DNA of 64,000 nt from Oikopleura dioica (taxonomy: Eukaryota; Chordata; Appendicularia; Copelata; Oikopleuridae), in the NCBI GenBank assembly GCA_907165135.1, contig OU015568.1, forward strand, positions 14,829,208 to 14,893,207, written 5' to 3'. Below, one piece after another: positions 1 to 12,715 of this stretch (the stretch's first letter is position 1; each line of letters opens with the position of its first letter). Position numbers and translations under genes: made by a program. The notes beneath the pieces were generated by a model. That model saw nothing but the letters and a program-made list of their open reading frames with translations. It was not told the DNA's origin and did not search any database.

Positions 1-702
1 TGAGAAAGAAGCCAATCAGATTAAAGCTCTTTTTGACCAATAAGAAACCAAAGATTTTTTTGGAACTTTTGTTAAAATTTATTATAAAATCGTGGTCAAA
101 ATATGTCCACGTTATCGTTTTTTCGTAATGATTTCTTAAAAAAATCAAAAGAAAAAACGTTCTTTGGTTTGTTTTTGCAGAAAATAGGAATTATCGTAGG
201 GCCGAGGGACGGAAGTTAGACAACGATGACGGACGAGGCCACGTGGGTGCTCGTGTGATGTTATAAAAAGCGCTTGTCTTGGGCGATAAGGAAGCGTAAT
301 CAGCTTGTCTTGGCCATGTCCCTTCTCGGGATTCATGCGCTTCCCCAGCTCTAGTAATTATTTATTAATATTACCAGCAGTCAAGAGTTATTCAATCAAA
401 CTATCATAATCTTGTTCTTCAAAAGGGGGCGAAAAAATTTCGCGAAAATGTGAATCGCCAAGTTCCCAGACACACGCGCACTTACAGACGTTTAAATCCA
501 CCTCAATCTTGTCAGAGGAGAGTGTCACCTGGCTCAGATTTCTCGAGTATTAATCCAGCGCGTTCATCTCAACCGATTATCCGGAATTCAAGAATTTTCC
601 TCTCGCGTTTCATTTTCTTTTATTTTTCGCGAAAGCTGACGCTAAGAGCTTGGGCTTGGCGCGTTTGTTTGTTAATCCAGCTTATTAATTATCTCTTTCT
701 AG
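1..702. other. Upstream/intronic sequence of the Tob-like gene
   Basis: No exon could be recognised here. It probably contains part of an intron of the Tob-like gene, because the first visible exon begins in phase 0 at an AG acceptor (701-702) in the middle of the BTG domain. Open frames in this stretch have no family features. Confidence 0.35.
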
Positions 703-2414
703 GAAAATCTGCCAGCGGAGTTGAGAATCTGGATCGACCCTGACGAGGTCAGCTATCAAATTGGAGAAAAGGGGACGACTTCGATTTTGTACAAGAAAAA
801 AGGAGCTGAGATCGAATATGGAGCTGATATTACTGCTTCTGTTCAGCCACAGGTACAGTAAAAGAAATGACTCATTTGACCTTTGAACAAACTTTTAAAC
901 ACGAAATATAGAATTTTCGCGAAAAGCAAATAGGGCCATAAAAATCTTGATTTTGAAAGAAGGGCGGTAGTCGTTGTTGATTGTCCGAAAGACAGGTCGT
1001 CTACTGGGAAGACAGTCAGCTGCCCCTCGTTATAGTTTGCCCTTGCTCTCTTTCTGTTTGCTTCAAAGGTCAGCTATGCTCAAGGCAAGCAAGTAAAGTC
1101 TCTTTCGAAAATCTTACGCAAAGTTGACTTAGTTCAAGATAAGACCAACATTACATTTACACAGCTTTAGCGTAATAGCTCTCTGTTGCTTTAGGGCTTA
1201 GCCGGGCCATACAGTATTTAGTGGATCAGTTTCTTGAGAAACTTTTTGATACAGCCCTTTCTGATAACTGTTACATGTAGATGTAGACCAGGGCTGGTGA
1301 AAAGGCCTCTCACGTGGGCTCAAGCCGTTGCACTTGAGCTTGAGTAGATAACGTAGATAATGCGAAAATCAAATCCTTAGGCAGCTTTTTCTTTCGCAGC
1401 AGATTTTTAAGTGGCCCTTCAATGGGAGCCTTACCGCCGCGAATTGCCTACCTCTCCAATATCAGGAGAAAATTGTCCTTTCTTGTCTGACCGACACAAT
1501 ATTCATTTTCTAATCTGTTCTTTTCTAGGTTTCCCCAATCCGAGCCCAGCATCAGCGAGTCCAGTACCAGCAGCGTCCATTAATGACTGTTGACGAATTC
1601 ATGAGCACCAAATTCGGTTCGATGAAAAACCGTGGCGCCCGACGAGGCCAGCACAGCTCTACCCACCGGCCACCTGCATACCCCGCTCCAGGATCGCCCA
1701 CCGGCTTCACACCACAACAACAGCAGCTTCATCAGCAGCAGAGCCAAAACATGAATGCGCACAATTTGCAGCAAGCCGCAAATCTCGCCCGAGCTATTCC
1801 CCAAAGTCTCCAGCTGCCGCAACTCAGCGTCCAGCAAATCCAACTCCTCCAGCAACAGCTCCTTCTTCAGCAATTGGCCAACTCACAACAACAACAGCAG
1901 GTACAGTTGAAAGTAAAATTTTGACCCCGAAATTCAATCGTAAATCATGAATGAATCTGTCGCCCCTTCTTCCATTAACTCAAATTTGCTCTTCTGAAAT
2001 GTTCAATTATTTGTTCAGAGCCCCGTGCAGAGCCCTGTCGAGTCCAAGTGCTTCCAGCCGTTTCCCCGTTCGCCGATCAACCCCAACGCGCGGGTCTTCG
2101 AGCCCCAGGTGCAGCTCCACCAGACGCCCTCTGGCGGCCTCTCCCCAAGCTACTCCTTCAACTCCTTCCCGCCCAAGGCTGATTCTGAGTCCTCATTGTC
2201 CAGTTCGTTCGACTCCCTCAAAAAGAGCTCGTCCTACAACTTCGAGCACGCCTGGCGAGACATTTCCTCCTCTCCCACGAGATGGAGCCCGACCCATTCC
2301 GATCCAATGCACTCCGGCGACGATTCCGGCTTCGACAACGCTTCAGTCGACGAAGAAGCCGATCTTGATCCTCTCTTCTTGAATCACATTTCATCACTTC
2401 GAATTGAAACGTAA
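703..2414 (+). CDS. Tob/BTG-family antiproliferative protein, 3' part (three exons)
   Basis: Exons 703-852, 1529-1900 and 2019-2414 join in phase 0 at GT-AG sites and give about 305 residues. The first exon reads LPAELRIWIDPDEVSYQIGE, which matches the end of the BTG/Tob domain; the second carries the Tob-type segment TVDEFMSTKFGS, then a glutamine-rich tract (about residues 110-175); the third is Ser/Pro-rich and ends in an acidic tail. Tob proteins recruit the CCR4-NOT deadenylase through the BTG domain and restrain proliferation. The N-terminal half of that domain, with box A, is not seen and presumably lies in an exon upstream of the window, so the gene is 5' partial. The long middle exon plus Q-rich tail favours Tob over the shorter BTG1-4 proteins. 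Confidence 0.85.
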
Positions 2415-5330
2415 ATCGATGAATCAAATCTTTTTTATATTTATATCTACTGCTACTATCTTTTCCCCCCTTTTTTCTTTCCTAAATGAAGTAACGAATT
2501 ACTTGTGACAATAACAACTGTTTAAATTTTTAACTGTTTATTTTTTTTCTTCTTTCAAAAGAAAAAGGAATCGAAAAGTCTTTTCATCCCTTTTTTAGCT
2601 GCTGGAACGGCCCAAGGTCTACTAGAAAACTGCCTCTAGAATAACCCCGTTTCTAGTGAACCCTTTTTATACAGAACTATATTAATATTGTAATTATGGT
2701 GTGTATTTTTAATCAGAAAACCCGAAAACCGGAATTGTCCAAAAACCAAAACCACCCAAAAAAAACCATTTGCCAAAAAAAAGAAACATCGCAATAGTCA
2801 AATTCAATTTCCAATAGTTCAATTAACCCTTTTTATACAATTCCCAAAGACTAGAATCTCGAAATAATTGAGAAAAAAGTCGCGTTTTCAACATTTTTTT
2901 ATCCATTTATCTTTCTACTTTCGGTGTATTTTCAGGTGCTTTTCCGCTCTTTTGATTGGCCCTTTGCTTTTTTGAGCAGCGCTATCAAGCGGAAAACACT
3001 ATATTTAAAAAAGAAATGGAGCATTTTAAACTTACTTGTAACATAGAATTTAATACTGAACTGTCTACTGAATATTTTTTAATAAAAAAATGATCTGCAT
3101 CAAAATATCAAAGCTAGAAAAGTGTGTTTGCTTATCATCAAGAGCCGAGGTTTTTTTCGAATTGCAAAAACAACAAAAAACAGCCGCAGGATCTGAATTA
3201 GGGTTTTCTCGGCAAGCAGATCTCAGCAAGGAAAATATTGAGCATCGGAGAAAAAGACGAAATAGAGAAGAAAAATGACGCCGAAGAATTATGATTCGAT
3301 GGGTGAGTTTAAAAACTTCCGCCTTTTTTGAGAGGAACTCTATCGCCAGACAATTGTCTAAGACTATTTCCGCCATTTTTTTAGATAATCAATTGGTCAG
3401 TCAATAATCCTCCAGACTGATTTTAAGGTCTTATCGTGTTTGAATACCAGAGAGGGAATTTTGAAGGAAAAAATTTGTACAATGATAGATCAACATAAGT
3501 TTACAAGAAAATAGACCGGAAATACTCAGCTTTTAGGACTAAACCAATCCAAGGAAGTATATTTTTGGAAGACCAATAAAATTGCTGTACTTGGCCTACT
3601 GGCCAATCAAAACCTTGATCCACAAAATCACTTCCATAAATTGGTTTAACCCGCTTTTTCGACACAAAAAATGATGATCATTAATTCCGATTTTCTTTAA
3701 TAAAGTTATTTTCAAACCGTTTTTAGTGTTTAAAAAAGGACGCCATAAAGGAAGCTCATTTGGAAAAGAATCAATGCTGGGAGCTTCCTTTGTAGATATT
3801 CGGAGTTATTCTTCCTTTATATTTGATTTCCGCTGCTTCTTTATCGTTGAGTATATTTGATTATGCTGGTTATAAAAAGTTACTGTTTCCACAAGTCGGT
3901 GAAAATGACTCTTTCAACTACGAGTTGTACAGTCAGCAGAATGGCAGTTTTTTCTTTCGCTAAGTTTAGTTGATGGATTTGTTGTTCTGGGAAATCCCAC
4001 GATCGTAATTCCTAATGACGATAGTGCCCCGTATCGTAATTCTTCCCAAATATAAACCAGTCTTTTTCCGATAAGCAGCACAAATGTTCCTCGAGAAATA
4101 ATGACAACATGTCCTGGAAGCAAGTTTCCCTTATATGTTGCGATGTTTAATTTAAATTCCAGCGATTTCTTCATGAACCAAGGAATGTTCTTTTCTGACT
4201 GCAACTACAAATTTTCTGACAACATTTTCTGACGTAGCTACTTTCTCATGATGAAGAAGAACTTCTAAAATGATCATCAAAATTATAAATTTAGAAATTT
4301 GAGTCAAAAAGGCTTTGGAAAAATCTTTCGTTTTTGTCTGCCAGACATTTCTGCAAGAGATGAGGTTGTTGCATCACTGTTTTCAGTGGTTAGTTAGCTT
4401 GCGATCTTGCGGAATAACTGGCGATGTAATCTACCGTTGATGTGGGCAAAGCCCGTATCTAGTTTCAATATCTCCGGTAGTACGAAGGTAGAGAAGGTCC
4501 TCCTCTCTGTACGCTCCACCGCCTGATTGGCTCGAAAAAATATACGTTCCAAGGTCTTTAACTCTCGATTCCGGCGTTTTCAGGGATTTTTCACTGAAGA
4601 GAAATGAAAGATAAGGGTCTAAAAAGTCTGAAAACCGTCAAATCAATGTTTTTACTCGAGCGATAAGCCAAAAATACCATAAATGAAAGCACTGGAGTTG
4701 CCCGCGGGAGGGTCCGCTAGGTTACCGGGCAGAGTGCTGATTCGTGCAGCAAAATTCCTATTTTTCTTCAATCAGGCCTAGAAACGGTGCAATCAGTCTA
4801 TTCCTAGGCGATACAAGACTCAGGTACTATTTTTCATATTTTCACTTTTCCTCCAATCGTTTGAAACTGTAACAAACACTAGAGCATAAAAAATAAACAG
4901 AGAGTTGGAAAACTGGTTCAATTTTTGGATTATCCGCGTGGCGGGAACTCTAGGGACTCTTCTGTCCAGGGTTGATCTTTTGAAAGCATCTATTTTTTGG
5001 AGAAGGAGGAATTCTAGCGCGGCGCAATCAAAGCACCGCGAAATGGCAAATGGAACACTCGCCGGCCCCTCAGCCTCTTTTCCCCCTTTCCGGTCATTCA
5101 TTTTTCACATTCCATTTTTGCCACTTTTTATTGATTTTAATCAGGGTCATTATTACGGCGTTTATTACGCGTGAGATAGAGAGAAAATAAATCAAAGCGC
5201 CGAACGATGGCGCATATGAGCGCGCAGAGCCAATCAGCGCTCAGTATGGCTTCGTCGAGGAGCAAGAGATCAATTGCTATTTCGGTTGTTGGGGTGAGAT
5301 TTTTGACACTAGAATTTTCGCATTTTTTGG
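2415..5330. other. Intergenic stretch without a supported gene
   Basis: A/T-rich sequence after the Tob-like stop. It includes the presumed 3' UTR, many A and T runs, and a minus-strand open frame at 3914-4204 (96 codons, containing GHVVIISRGTFVLLIGKRLV) that I could not assign to a family or connect to exons. No RNA gene was recognised. The 5' UTR or an upstream exon of the kelch gene may lie in 5170-5330. Confidence 0.4.
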
Positions 5331-8300
5331 ATGGCTCCTTTGTCGAAAAAAGAGCTAGAATCGTTGCAAACGATCAAAGGAGAGTTGCAAACGAGACGAG
5401 AAAATATTCTAGCGCTGCTGCGAGAAAGAGAAAAAGAAAACCTAGAGATAGAGAAGCAAAAATGTCACTCACCCCAATATCAGGAGTACTCGCAAAACGG
5501 CGATTACTCGGAGCTGAGATTCGATCAAAATATTCAAAATGGAAGGGGTCGACTCCCGCCGCTTTCGAACAAGTCCTCGACTTATTCTGGCCGGACAAAT
5601 GGGACTAGTTACACTTCTGGCACCCCGACGCAGTCTAATTATAGCGCTACTACGGCAACTAATCAATCCTATTCCAACTACAGGCTCGGTTCTTTCCTTC
5701 TCCACAATTTTTTTTCATGCTTTCAAAGGGTCAACCTGGCATGGGATTATGAAAACTACTCTTTAGAAAATAAAGTATAATACAGTATTATTAATACTTT
5801 AGACAACAGTGACTTGTCTCTGTTCTTTTTCAGAAGCCATAATAATCGTTTACGTGTCACACCTTTATATTAATATTATTTAATAGATATGAACTAATAT
5901 AATTATGATCATCCCGCAAGTGACGAAGCATAGAACTAGAAATTCCTAAGAACCCAATCTCAAGTCATAGTAGTTTCCAACCCACTACTACTCACAACAC
6001 ACACACCGTAAATACCACTATCTTGAACCAACGGCGTAATTCAGACGGCGACGGCACTAGTAGCGCCGTTCAACAACTTCAGCGAAACTACGAAGCTCGC
6101 TCCGGCCCTTATCTAACACAAGCACTTGGCTACCTCGACCCGGCGACACGGGCAAATCTTTCAAAATCTAGCGGCGCGATAAATCAAATGGCGGATAACG
6201 TTTCCCTGTCTTCGCGATCGTCTACTCTTGCTGCTAATCAGAAAGGAGGCAGTATGGGGCTCTCCAACAACGTCGACCCCGCGGCAATCCTTCTCCAGCA
6301 GCAACTCGCCGGCGGCGCTCCATCAAAGCCACCAGCCGGCGGCTACACCGGCGGTGCCATTCAAAACGGCACAGCCTCCACCACCGCCATCGCACCAATT
6401 CCAGAAGTCGTAAAGGCCCCCGAATTCCAACTCTTCAAAGAAGCAGAGCACAATGCTGAGCTTCTATCGGGCCTAAACGAGCTGCGAAACGAGAACTTTC
6501 TCTGCGACGTCACTTTAATGGCTGATGACAAACCCTTTTCCGCCCACCGCGCTGTCCTTGCTGCTACCAGTCCCTATCTGAAAACTCTCTTCAGCGACAT
6601 GAGCGGAGGCAAAATCGAACACGAAGTCGTCGAAATCCGAGGCGTTTCTGCCGAAGGTCTCAAACACATCATCAACTACATCTACACTTCTGAGCTCAAA
6701 TTGAACATGACAAACATTCGAGAGGTTCTCGCTGCTGCGGCGCATATGCAATTAAAGGCCGCTACTAACTTCGCCATCACTTTTCTCAAGGTAAAATTTG
6801 AAATTTGAAAAATCATAAACTCGATCATATTTTTCTGAGTAGATAATTTAGCTTGATTATTATTATGAAATAAGCTTTATAGAATTACAAACAGGGCAAC
6901 GCCGAAGATTTCGCAGGCGATCATTGATAGTAAAAATTTTAGCACGAAATCTCCGTCTTCAATTGTGTCGACATCATCCAAATCTCCGAGCAATTCGAAC
7001 TCCCAGAAGTCGAAGAGAAAGCCTACTCCTTCATTGCTCAACACTTGAATGAGCTCGTGAAAACCGAAGAAATCCAAAAACTCTCGATCGAGAACATGAG
7101 TTTCCTCCTTGATTCCAACGGCCTGAAAAACGTCTCCGAGCTCGAACTTTTCGAAGCCACTCGACAATGGCTCATGTTCGACCAAAACCGATACCAGTAC
7201 ATTCGGCCGCTTATGGAGAAGATCCGCTTCCCACAGATACCCCCGCGTGACCTCCTGAGATATGTCAACTTTGTTGACTTCATGCGCATCGAGTGCAATT
7301 ATTTGCTCCTCGAGGCGTCCAACTACCACATGCTGCCACATTCCCAGCCGATTTTGCAATCTGTGAGAACCCAAGTGAGGTCAAACGATTTCCGTATGGT
7401 CGTCGTTGGTGGTGTCGACCAACAAGATCGCGTGTCCAATCAGCTTCTCGCTCTTACACCAGATGTTTCCAAGTCCGACTTCTTGCCACCAATGCACGAA
7501 GGTCTCTGCTCTCACTGCGTCGCTGTGTTAAATAACTTCCTCTACGTCCTTGGTGGTCAGAATCTCTTTGATGAGCGAGGCAACACAGCTGTGAACAGCG
7601 TTGTCCGATACGATCCTCGATTCAATATTTGGATGCGAATCGCGTCCATGAACGATAAGCGAGCTGGTTTCACCGTTTCCGTCGTCGACAACCGCCTCTA
7701 TGCTCTTGGTGGTGTCAATGCTGCTGGTCGATTGAGCTCTATGGAATGCTACAGCTTGGAAGACGATAGATGGAGATATGTTGCTTCCGTTCAAACTGTA
7801 AGTCGCTTCTTCTTGCTTCTATAACTAATCAATAATTTTAGGGATTGTGCGACCATGCTGAATCTGTCCACGGAAATCTGCTCTACGTTTCAGGAGGATT
7901 CAAGGAAGGCCGATTTTCTAACCAACTGTTGGCTTATTCTCCTCGACACGATACTTGGCATGAACGAGCTCCGATGAATGTTCCTCGAGGATGGCATACA
8001 ATGATCGCTTTTGGCGAGGTGGGATTCATTGAAGTTTAAATTTCTAGTTAAAATCTAGAGCATCTTTGTTACTGGTGGTAACGCTGGCCTGAACAAGCGA
8101 GTGGACATCCACGAAACTGAAATCTACTCTGTCATGTCTAACCAGTGGACAATGGTCTCCCCACTTCCGCTGCCTCAATCTGAGGGTGGTGTATGCTACC
8201 ATAACAACAAGTAAATGTCCTTTATAAGTTCAAGTTTTTATCTGCTCCTTCAGAATCGTCATCATTGGTGGCTACTCCTGGACTCATCAGAAATGCGTCA

Positions 8301-8886
8301 ACACAATTCAAGCCTACGATCCAGTCAAAGACACTTGGGAGCGACCCGGAAATCTTCCAATTGAACTTTCTGGTGTCAAAGCTGCTGTCCTTTCTATTCC
8401 ATACTCACTCTCGTCTGGTGGCAAAAAACCTTCCTCGGTATGATTTTTCAAAGAATCGCAAGTAATAATTTTGAATCAAGGGAATGTCTTGGCCTCCTCG
8501 ATCGAGCAGATCTCTCAACAACACTGGCATGGGTGCAAACAGCCTTCCACTCGGATCTCTTAACGATCCAATGAACATGGGCGCTCTTCGGGATTCTTTG
8601 GGATCAATGTCAAAGGTATAATAGCGAATAAAGGCTAAGACTAAATTATACATTTCAGACCGGAACTGGCGGTTTCGGCGGAGGAAATCGAGGCTACGCC
8701 CCATCTGAAGTTGGTTCCATCGCTCCATCGATGAGCCGTCCCGGAACTTTTGGAGATTCTGCATCACGTGCTCAGTCTGTCGCTGGTGAAGACCTTGGTG
8801 AAGGAAGTGGAGCTCGAGGATCCTACCGAGGCGCCCCTGCTTTCGGCTCTGGACCTTCTGAGCGCGGTTACAATGGACAGTACTAG
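5331..8886 (+). CDS. BTB-BACK-kelch protein, KLHL9/KLHL13/KLHL26-like CUL3 adaptor
   Basis: Exons in order: 5331-5774 (uncertain), 5951-6790, 6943-7797, 7842-8018, 8059-8210, 8254-8437, 8481-8615 and 8659-8886. The later introns are only 40-44 n. A coiled-coil/low-complexity N-terminal extension precedes the BTB domain (NFLCDVTLMADDKPFSAHRA), then BACK, then kelch blades with repeated GG motifs (VVGGV, VLGGQ, ALGGV, VSGGF, VTGGN, IIGGY). Blade sequences such as CSHCVAVLNNFLYVLGGQ and LSSMECYS are closest to the KLHL9/13 group, substrate adaptors of CUL3 ubiquitin ligase (family knowledge). The C-terminus is Gly/Ser-rich. The join between exons 1 and 2 is the weak point: the GT at 5775 and AG before 5951 keep phase, but the peptide just before the donor looks non-coding, so exon 1 may end earlier or belong to another transcript. 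Confidence 0.85.
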
Positions 8887-9387
8887 TTAGACAAGCTCTA
8901 GAAACAAGCTTCCGTATGCTCTCTTCTTCCTTTTCCCTACATTTCTTTTTGCTACATAAACTCATCAACATAAAAAGTTACTGTAAATAGAAAATATTAC
9001 CACTTCTTTAAAACTGTATCAATACTTCCTGTTCGCTAAGTTTCAAAAGATAGAACACATCAACAATCATCAATATTCGCGATTTACTCTACAACTTTAC
9101 ACGAATAAAATTGCTGGATAAATTTTGATTGAAATGACTTTTATATAGACTTTCAGAGAATAATAAATAGTTGGAGAAAAAAGAGAATTATAAAGATAAA
9201 AAGAATTGAGTGAGTTTTGATGATCCCGGAAAAAGGATGAATGCCGTGAATTCCAAAACGGCATATTCACTCGTGCTCTGAGGGATCTTATTCCGACTGC
9301 ACCATTTATCAAAGTCTTTTATGTACATCTTCATTGAGGACCTTTTTCAACTCCTCGTTTATCAAACAAATGATAGGCTCATAAAAT

Positions 9388-9740
9388 CATTTCTTCAAAT
9401 GTAGAGTGATTACTTCCGGCCTTTGCTTTTTCCGAATACAGGATTTCGTACTCCTCCTTGTCTTCCGGCAAAAATTCACCCCAGAAGTAATAATTGAATT
9501 TGTAAGAGTCTGGTCGATAAAGAATTCAAAAAACTAAATTATTCCTTCTGACGAGGAAAAATGTCTGTTTTCTTAACCTGAGTAAAGTCCGAGTCAAATT
9601 CATGGAATCAATATCGTCTCAAGATTGTTATCTCTTCTTCTTTATATAGGATAAGTACGAATAATCACGTGATACTTCGGAGCAGACATATTCTCCATTA
9701 GAAAGTCGGCGATTCGCGCTGGAAAATCGGCTTATTCACG
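9388..9740 (-). pseudogene. Possible decayed gene fragment with an acidic aromatic tail
   Basis: The clearest piece (9506-9388, minus) has Tyr/Trp/Phe-rich then Asp/Glu/Lys-rich sequence and a TGA stop. Upstream coding-like pieces are in different frames and are separated by stops, with no convincing GT-AG joins. I cannot name the family. It could be a real gene with non-canonical introns rather than a pseudogene. Confidence 0.25.
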
Positions 9741-10306
9741 AGGCATCTGCCCACTTCTGGAACGAGAAGTACATTTATGAGTATGATCGGTGGACAATGG
9801 CGCCCCACTCGTCTGCTTTATTCCACTTTCCTCTTCTGACAAGCGATTTCGGTCTTTGAGTGACTTTGATTTATATTTTATTGGGAACATTTTGGACTGA
9901 ACCTCTTTGCGCCCCAATCTCATTTTCAAACGCTGAATCTGTCAATTGGAATACACCGCGATTTACCGTTTTGAACTCAGAGAATAAATCGAGCCAGTCA
10001 ATCTACGACGGATTCAACTTTTGGAAGCCCACAGTCTTCGAAGAGAAAACTCGTTAAAAGACGAAAAAAAAGCGGATACGGAAATATCTTCAGAAAACTA
10101 AAGGAAAAACTACAAACAAGACGATGAATCTGAAAATATTCTTGGAAAGTGTTCAAATTAATCAATTTTTACTAAAACCAGACGGCTAAACTTGAAGATT
10201 ATTTTAATAAATACTCTCATTTTTCCTTCAAAAAAGTCATTTTCGAATGATTTTCGGCTCTAAAATTTTGATGACTAGCCAGAGAAATGATGTCCTAACG
10301 ATTACG

Positions 10307-10324
10307 ACCTAACCCTAACTCTAA
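10307..10324. repeat. Short telomere-like CCTAAC tract
   Basis: CCTAACCCTAACTCTAA, about three imperfect units of the metazoan telomere motif, lying upstream of the 10.4-kb gene. Confidence 0.6.
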
Positions 10325-10431
10325 TTATGCCAGTGAAAGTCAGGGCCTGACTGTAAGTATCATAAATACATTAAGATTTATGAAATAAAACACTAAAATA
10401 AATTGAACACTAAAAGATTTCTACAATAACT

Positions 10432-11488
10432 GCCATCTCTCAAAAAGCTTGCAAGGAGGGAATATGTATTGCGGTAAGAATTTAATTTCACCTTTTCCTT
10501 CATAATTCCTTAATTCTAGTGCTACGAAAAAGTGTTTATCAATTTGGAGAAAAGCCCGATTGCTGAAAAATGCGGGATGTTGTTGCGGAAGCAGTGCTGT
10601 ATTCAGTATTTGATCGTTTCAAATGGAATGGGCTTGCCCGCTCATGTAAGTTGGCATGGCAAAAACACCGCTTATTTGTAGGAGACGTTTTATGTTAATT
10701 ATCCCTTCTGTTATAGAACAAATTCAATCAGCTAGCATAATTGTCTAGGCTCAATTAGATTTAATTGCTCTTAGATTTTCGTTTACTATTTTAGCAATAA
10801 TTGATGATTCATGACTTTTTCTAGGGAAAAACTAATTGCAAAAATCTACCCGAAGAAAATGGACCTCTGATGAACATTTTTTCCACCGAGGAAGAAAAAA
10901 AACCAAGCCAAGGAAAGGTTCAAAAATTGAGAAAACCTTAGATCTAATTTATCTTTAAATTTTGACGGCCAGGTCGGTTTCTGCGGATTATGTGCTGCGG
11001 TGTGAATTTAGCTCAGCCGGGTTCTTCAAATTGATTGGCCCAAAAAACGAACACAGGCTTTTGATTGGCTGAAAACCCCCATAAAGATCCCATAAAGATC
11101 CCATGAAGATTTACCCGATTTACCAATGAAAAAACAAAATTTTTGCTTCAAAATACAAAACATTTTTGAGCTTTTTCACAGAGGAAATTGAACTCGGCCT
11201 TGAAAACCTGGACGAAATCGCCGGAGATTACTCGGACACCTATCAAGAAGACCTTGAACGCTGCGCAGCCGAACGAATCGCCCAAAGAGAATCTCAAGGA
11301 AAGTGACAGTAATTCGTCTAAGCCCCCTCTAGGGACGTTCTCTTGGCAGCATTGAACTAGAAATTGTCCTACTAACGTACTCGTTGTTTGGCTACAAGGA
11401 GGGAGTTCCATACAAAGTGGATTCTACTCAGCTCCGTCGACTTGCGACAGCTTTTTTTGAAGAAGGCAGTGAATTTCGGCAGCTTTAA
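10432..11488 (+). CDS. Hypothetical cysteine-containing protein, 5' end unresolved
   Basis: Coding exons are approximately ?-10473 (ending KACKEGICIA), 10520-10645 (CYEKVFINLEKSP), 10825-10917, 11184-11300 and 11333-11488. Most joins keep phase 0 with GT-AG; the fourth exon has no in-phase GT, the sequence at its end being GGAAAGTGAC, so a GA/GG-type donor or a small error is implied. Cysteines are frequent in the first exons (CC, CGM). No family is recognised. The start codon is not identified: upstream of 10432 the frame is closed. The last exon ends FRQL-stop, but the transmembrane exon at 11.6 kb follows closely and could be part of the same gene if that stop is spliced out, giving a type I membrane protein with this part outside. 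Confidence 0.5.
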
Positions 11489-11618
11489 TGAGGTCTAAAA
11501 CCGATGACTGGCGGTTAAAATAGGAGACAATCACTTATCTCAAATTGGAAGGCTTCTCCAAAAAAATCAGAACTGAAGTAGAAATAAGATAATGCAGTCT
11601 TTTAGTTGTAGTTAGTTT

Positions 11619-12062
11619 AGTTGGTTTTACAAAGGATTTATTTCTCAAAACGAAAACTCTGCGATTTTCTTAGCACTTGGGGAGATGACCACTTGTCAAG
11701 GAGCAGTAATGACTTTCTCAAATATAATATTCTGGCGTCAAAAGAGTCACCTGATAAAGTAATCAATATGATGATTTATGTTCTTCCATTGACGGTGACG
11801 ATTATGACGATTTCTTTCATTACTTACAGGTAAAACAAAAAAGACGATTAATGAACTGAAATTAACAAATGATCAATTAATATTTCAGGTATCGAAAAGG
11901 AAATATGCCAACTCTCGGTTCAATAAGAAAATATCCCAAGAGTCCCGTTTTGACCGCAAGTCAGGTAAGAACATCTTGCCGGAAATACGCAACGGTTTCT
12001 GTAATTTGATAATTTAGAGTGCGGTCTTTACAGCGGTCGCAGCTACAGATGTCTCAAAGTGA
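11619..12062 (+). CDS. Single-pass membrane protein C-terminal part, hypothetical
   Basis: Exons 11619/11621-11829, 11889-11964 and 12018-12062 join in frame at GT-AG sites. The first contains a transmembrane segment (MIYVLPLTVTIMTISFITYR), followed by a basic cytoplasmic stretch (YRKGN) and a short tail rich in Ser/Thr/Ala that ends at TGA 12060-12062. An in-frame TAG lies just before 11619, next to an AG acceptor, so an upstream exon is expected. The exons at 10432-11488 are the obvious candidates, which would make this the anchor and tail of that protein; this is inference. Confidence 0.45.
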
Positions 12063-12153
12063 AAAATTTTCTTTCGATTTCTTGCGAATAAAAAAAATCT
12101 CAATTCAAAGTTCTTGATTCAAAATTTTGACCAAAAATTGTCAATTTTCCCTT

Positions 12154-12173
12154 CCCTAACCCTAACCCTAACC
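12154..12173. repeat. Telomere-like CCCTAA tract
   Basis: Just over three consecutive CCCTAA units in an intergenic region. Confidence 0.75.
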
Positions 12174-12595
12174 GAGAATATCGAGCTAAGCTTCTGAAAA
12201 AGCAAAAGTTCAAAACCAAAATTCATCAAAAAATTGGATCGCCAGATGGGTCATAAAGCCGCTGCTGGATTGTCGCTTTCCAGAAATAACGGGGGTCGTT
12301 ATAAATCGGTTATTGTTTTATTCGTAAAAGCGTAAGTCCCCAACGTCTGACTTTCGCGATCATATTTTTACGATCATTTTGCGAGAGATGAATTCTGCTT
12401 CGCTTCGCATTCATCATCAACTTGATAGAGACTCGATAACAATCCTGAAAGCCGACTGAAAACTCCCACTCATCTCAAAGGCAGATTCATAAAGAAGAAA
12501 GGAGAAAAAGACAAGAGAAAGAGAGAAACCACCCACGAAGCGTAAAGGTTATTATAAAAATAAAATCAGCAAAGTAAAGATATTTTTCTTCGCCA

Positions 12596-12715
12596 GATCT
12601 TTGAATAAAAGCCGCGCAGCGGCTTTTTCTTGGAATGAAGCCGCGAAGCGGCTTTCCCAAAATGACCATTTTGTTTCGAGACTCTGAGTCAGGGCCTGAC
12701 TCAGGTTTTAAACAC
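12596..12715. repeat. Palindromic repeat with AAGCCGC-N-GCGGCTT hairpins
   Basis: Two adjacent hairpins, AAGCCGCGCAGCGGCTTT and AAGCCGCGAAGCGGCTTT, are followed by the near-perfect palindrome CTGAGTCAGGGCCTGACTCAG. The same two modules recur at 14.23-14.39 kb, and the second module recurs in part near 10342. This is a dispersed element, probably a small non-autonomous transposon remnant. Confidence 0.6.

Larger units (their letters stand above)
8887..10430. other. Intergenic, with degenerate minus-strand coding traces
   Basis: After the kelch stop comes AT-rich 3' sequence. On the minus strand 9506-9388 reads as a plausible exon (YYFWGEFLPEDKEEY, then a stop), and 9740-9580 carries further short coding-like pieces (HEFDSDFTQ, RIADFLMENM), but they cannot be joined without crossing stops. 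The charged tail resembles the minus-strand exon near 61.9-62.2 kb, so this may be a decayed copy of that family. A plus-strand open frame at 9860-10057 has no recognisable features. Confidence 0.3.

Noticed and set aside
450-743. 97-codon open frame before the Tob-like exon
   Set aside because: Runs through an evident intron and AG acceptor in another frame; composition is not protein-like.
3275-3305. Short ATG exon followed by GTGAGT at 3302
   Set aside because: Only nine codons, and no downstream exon could be linked to it.
4380-4580. GC-richer block considered as an snRNA or other structured RNA
   Set aside because: No match to U1, U2, U4, U5 or U6 core motifs and no tRNA-like arms could be found.
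8405-8971. Long minus-strand open frame over the kelch 3' exons
   Set aside because: Shadow of the plus-strand kelch gene, which has strong family motifs and exact splice phases.
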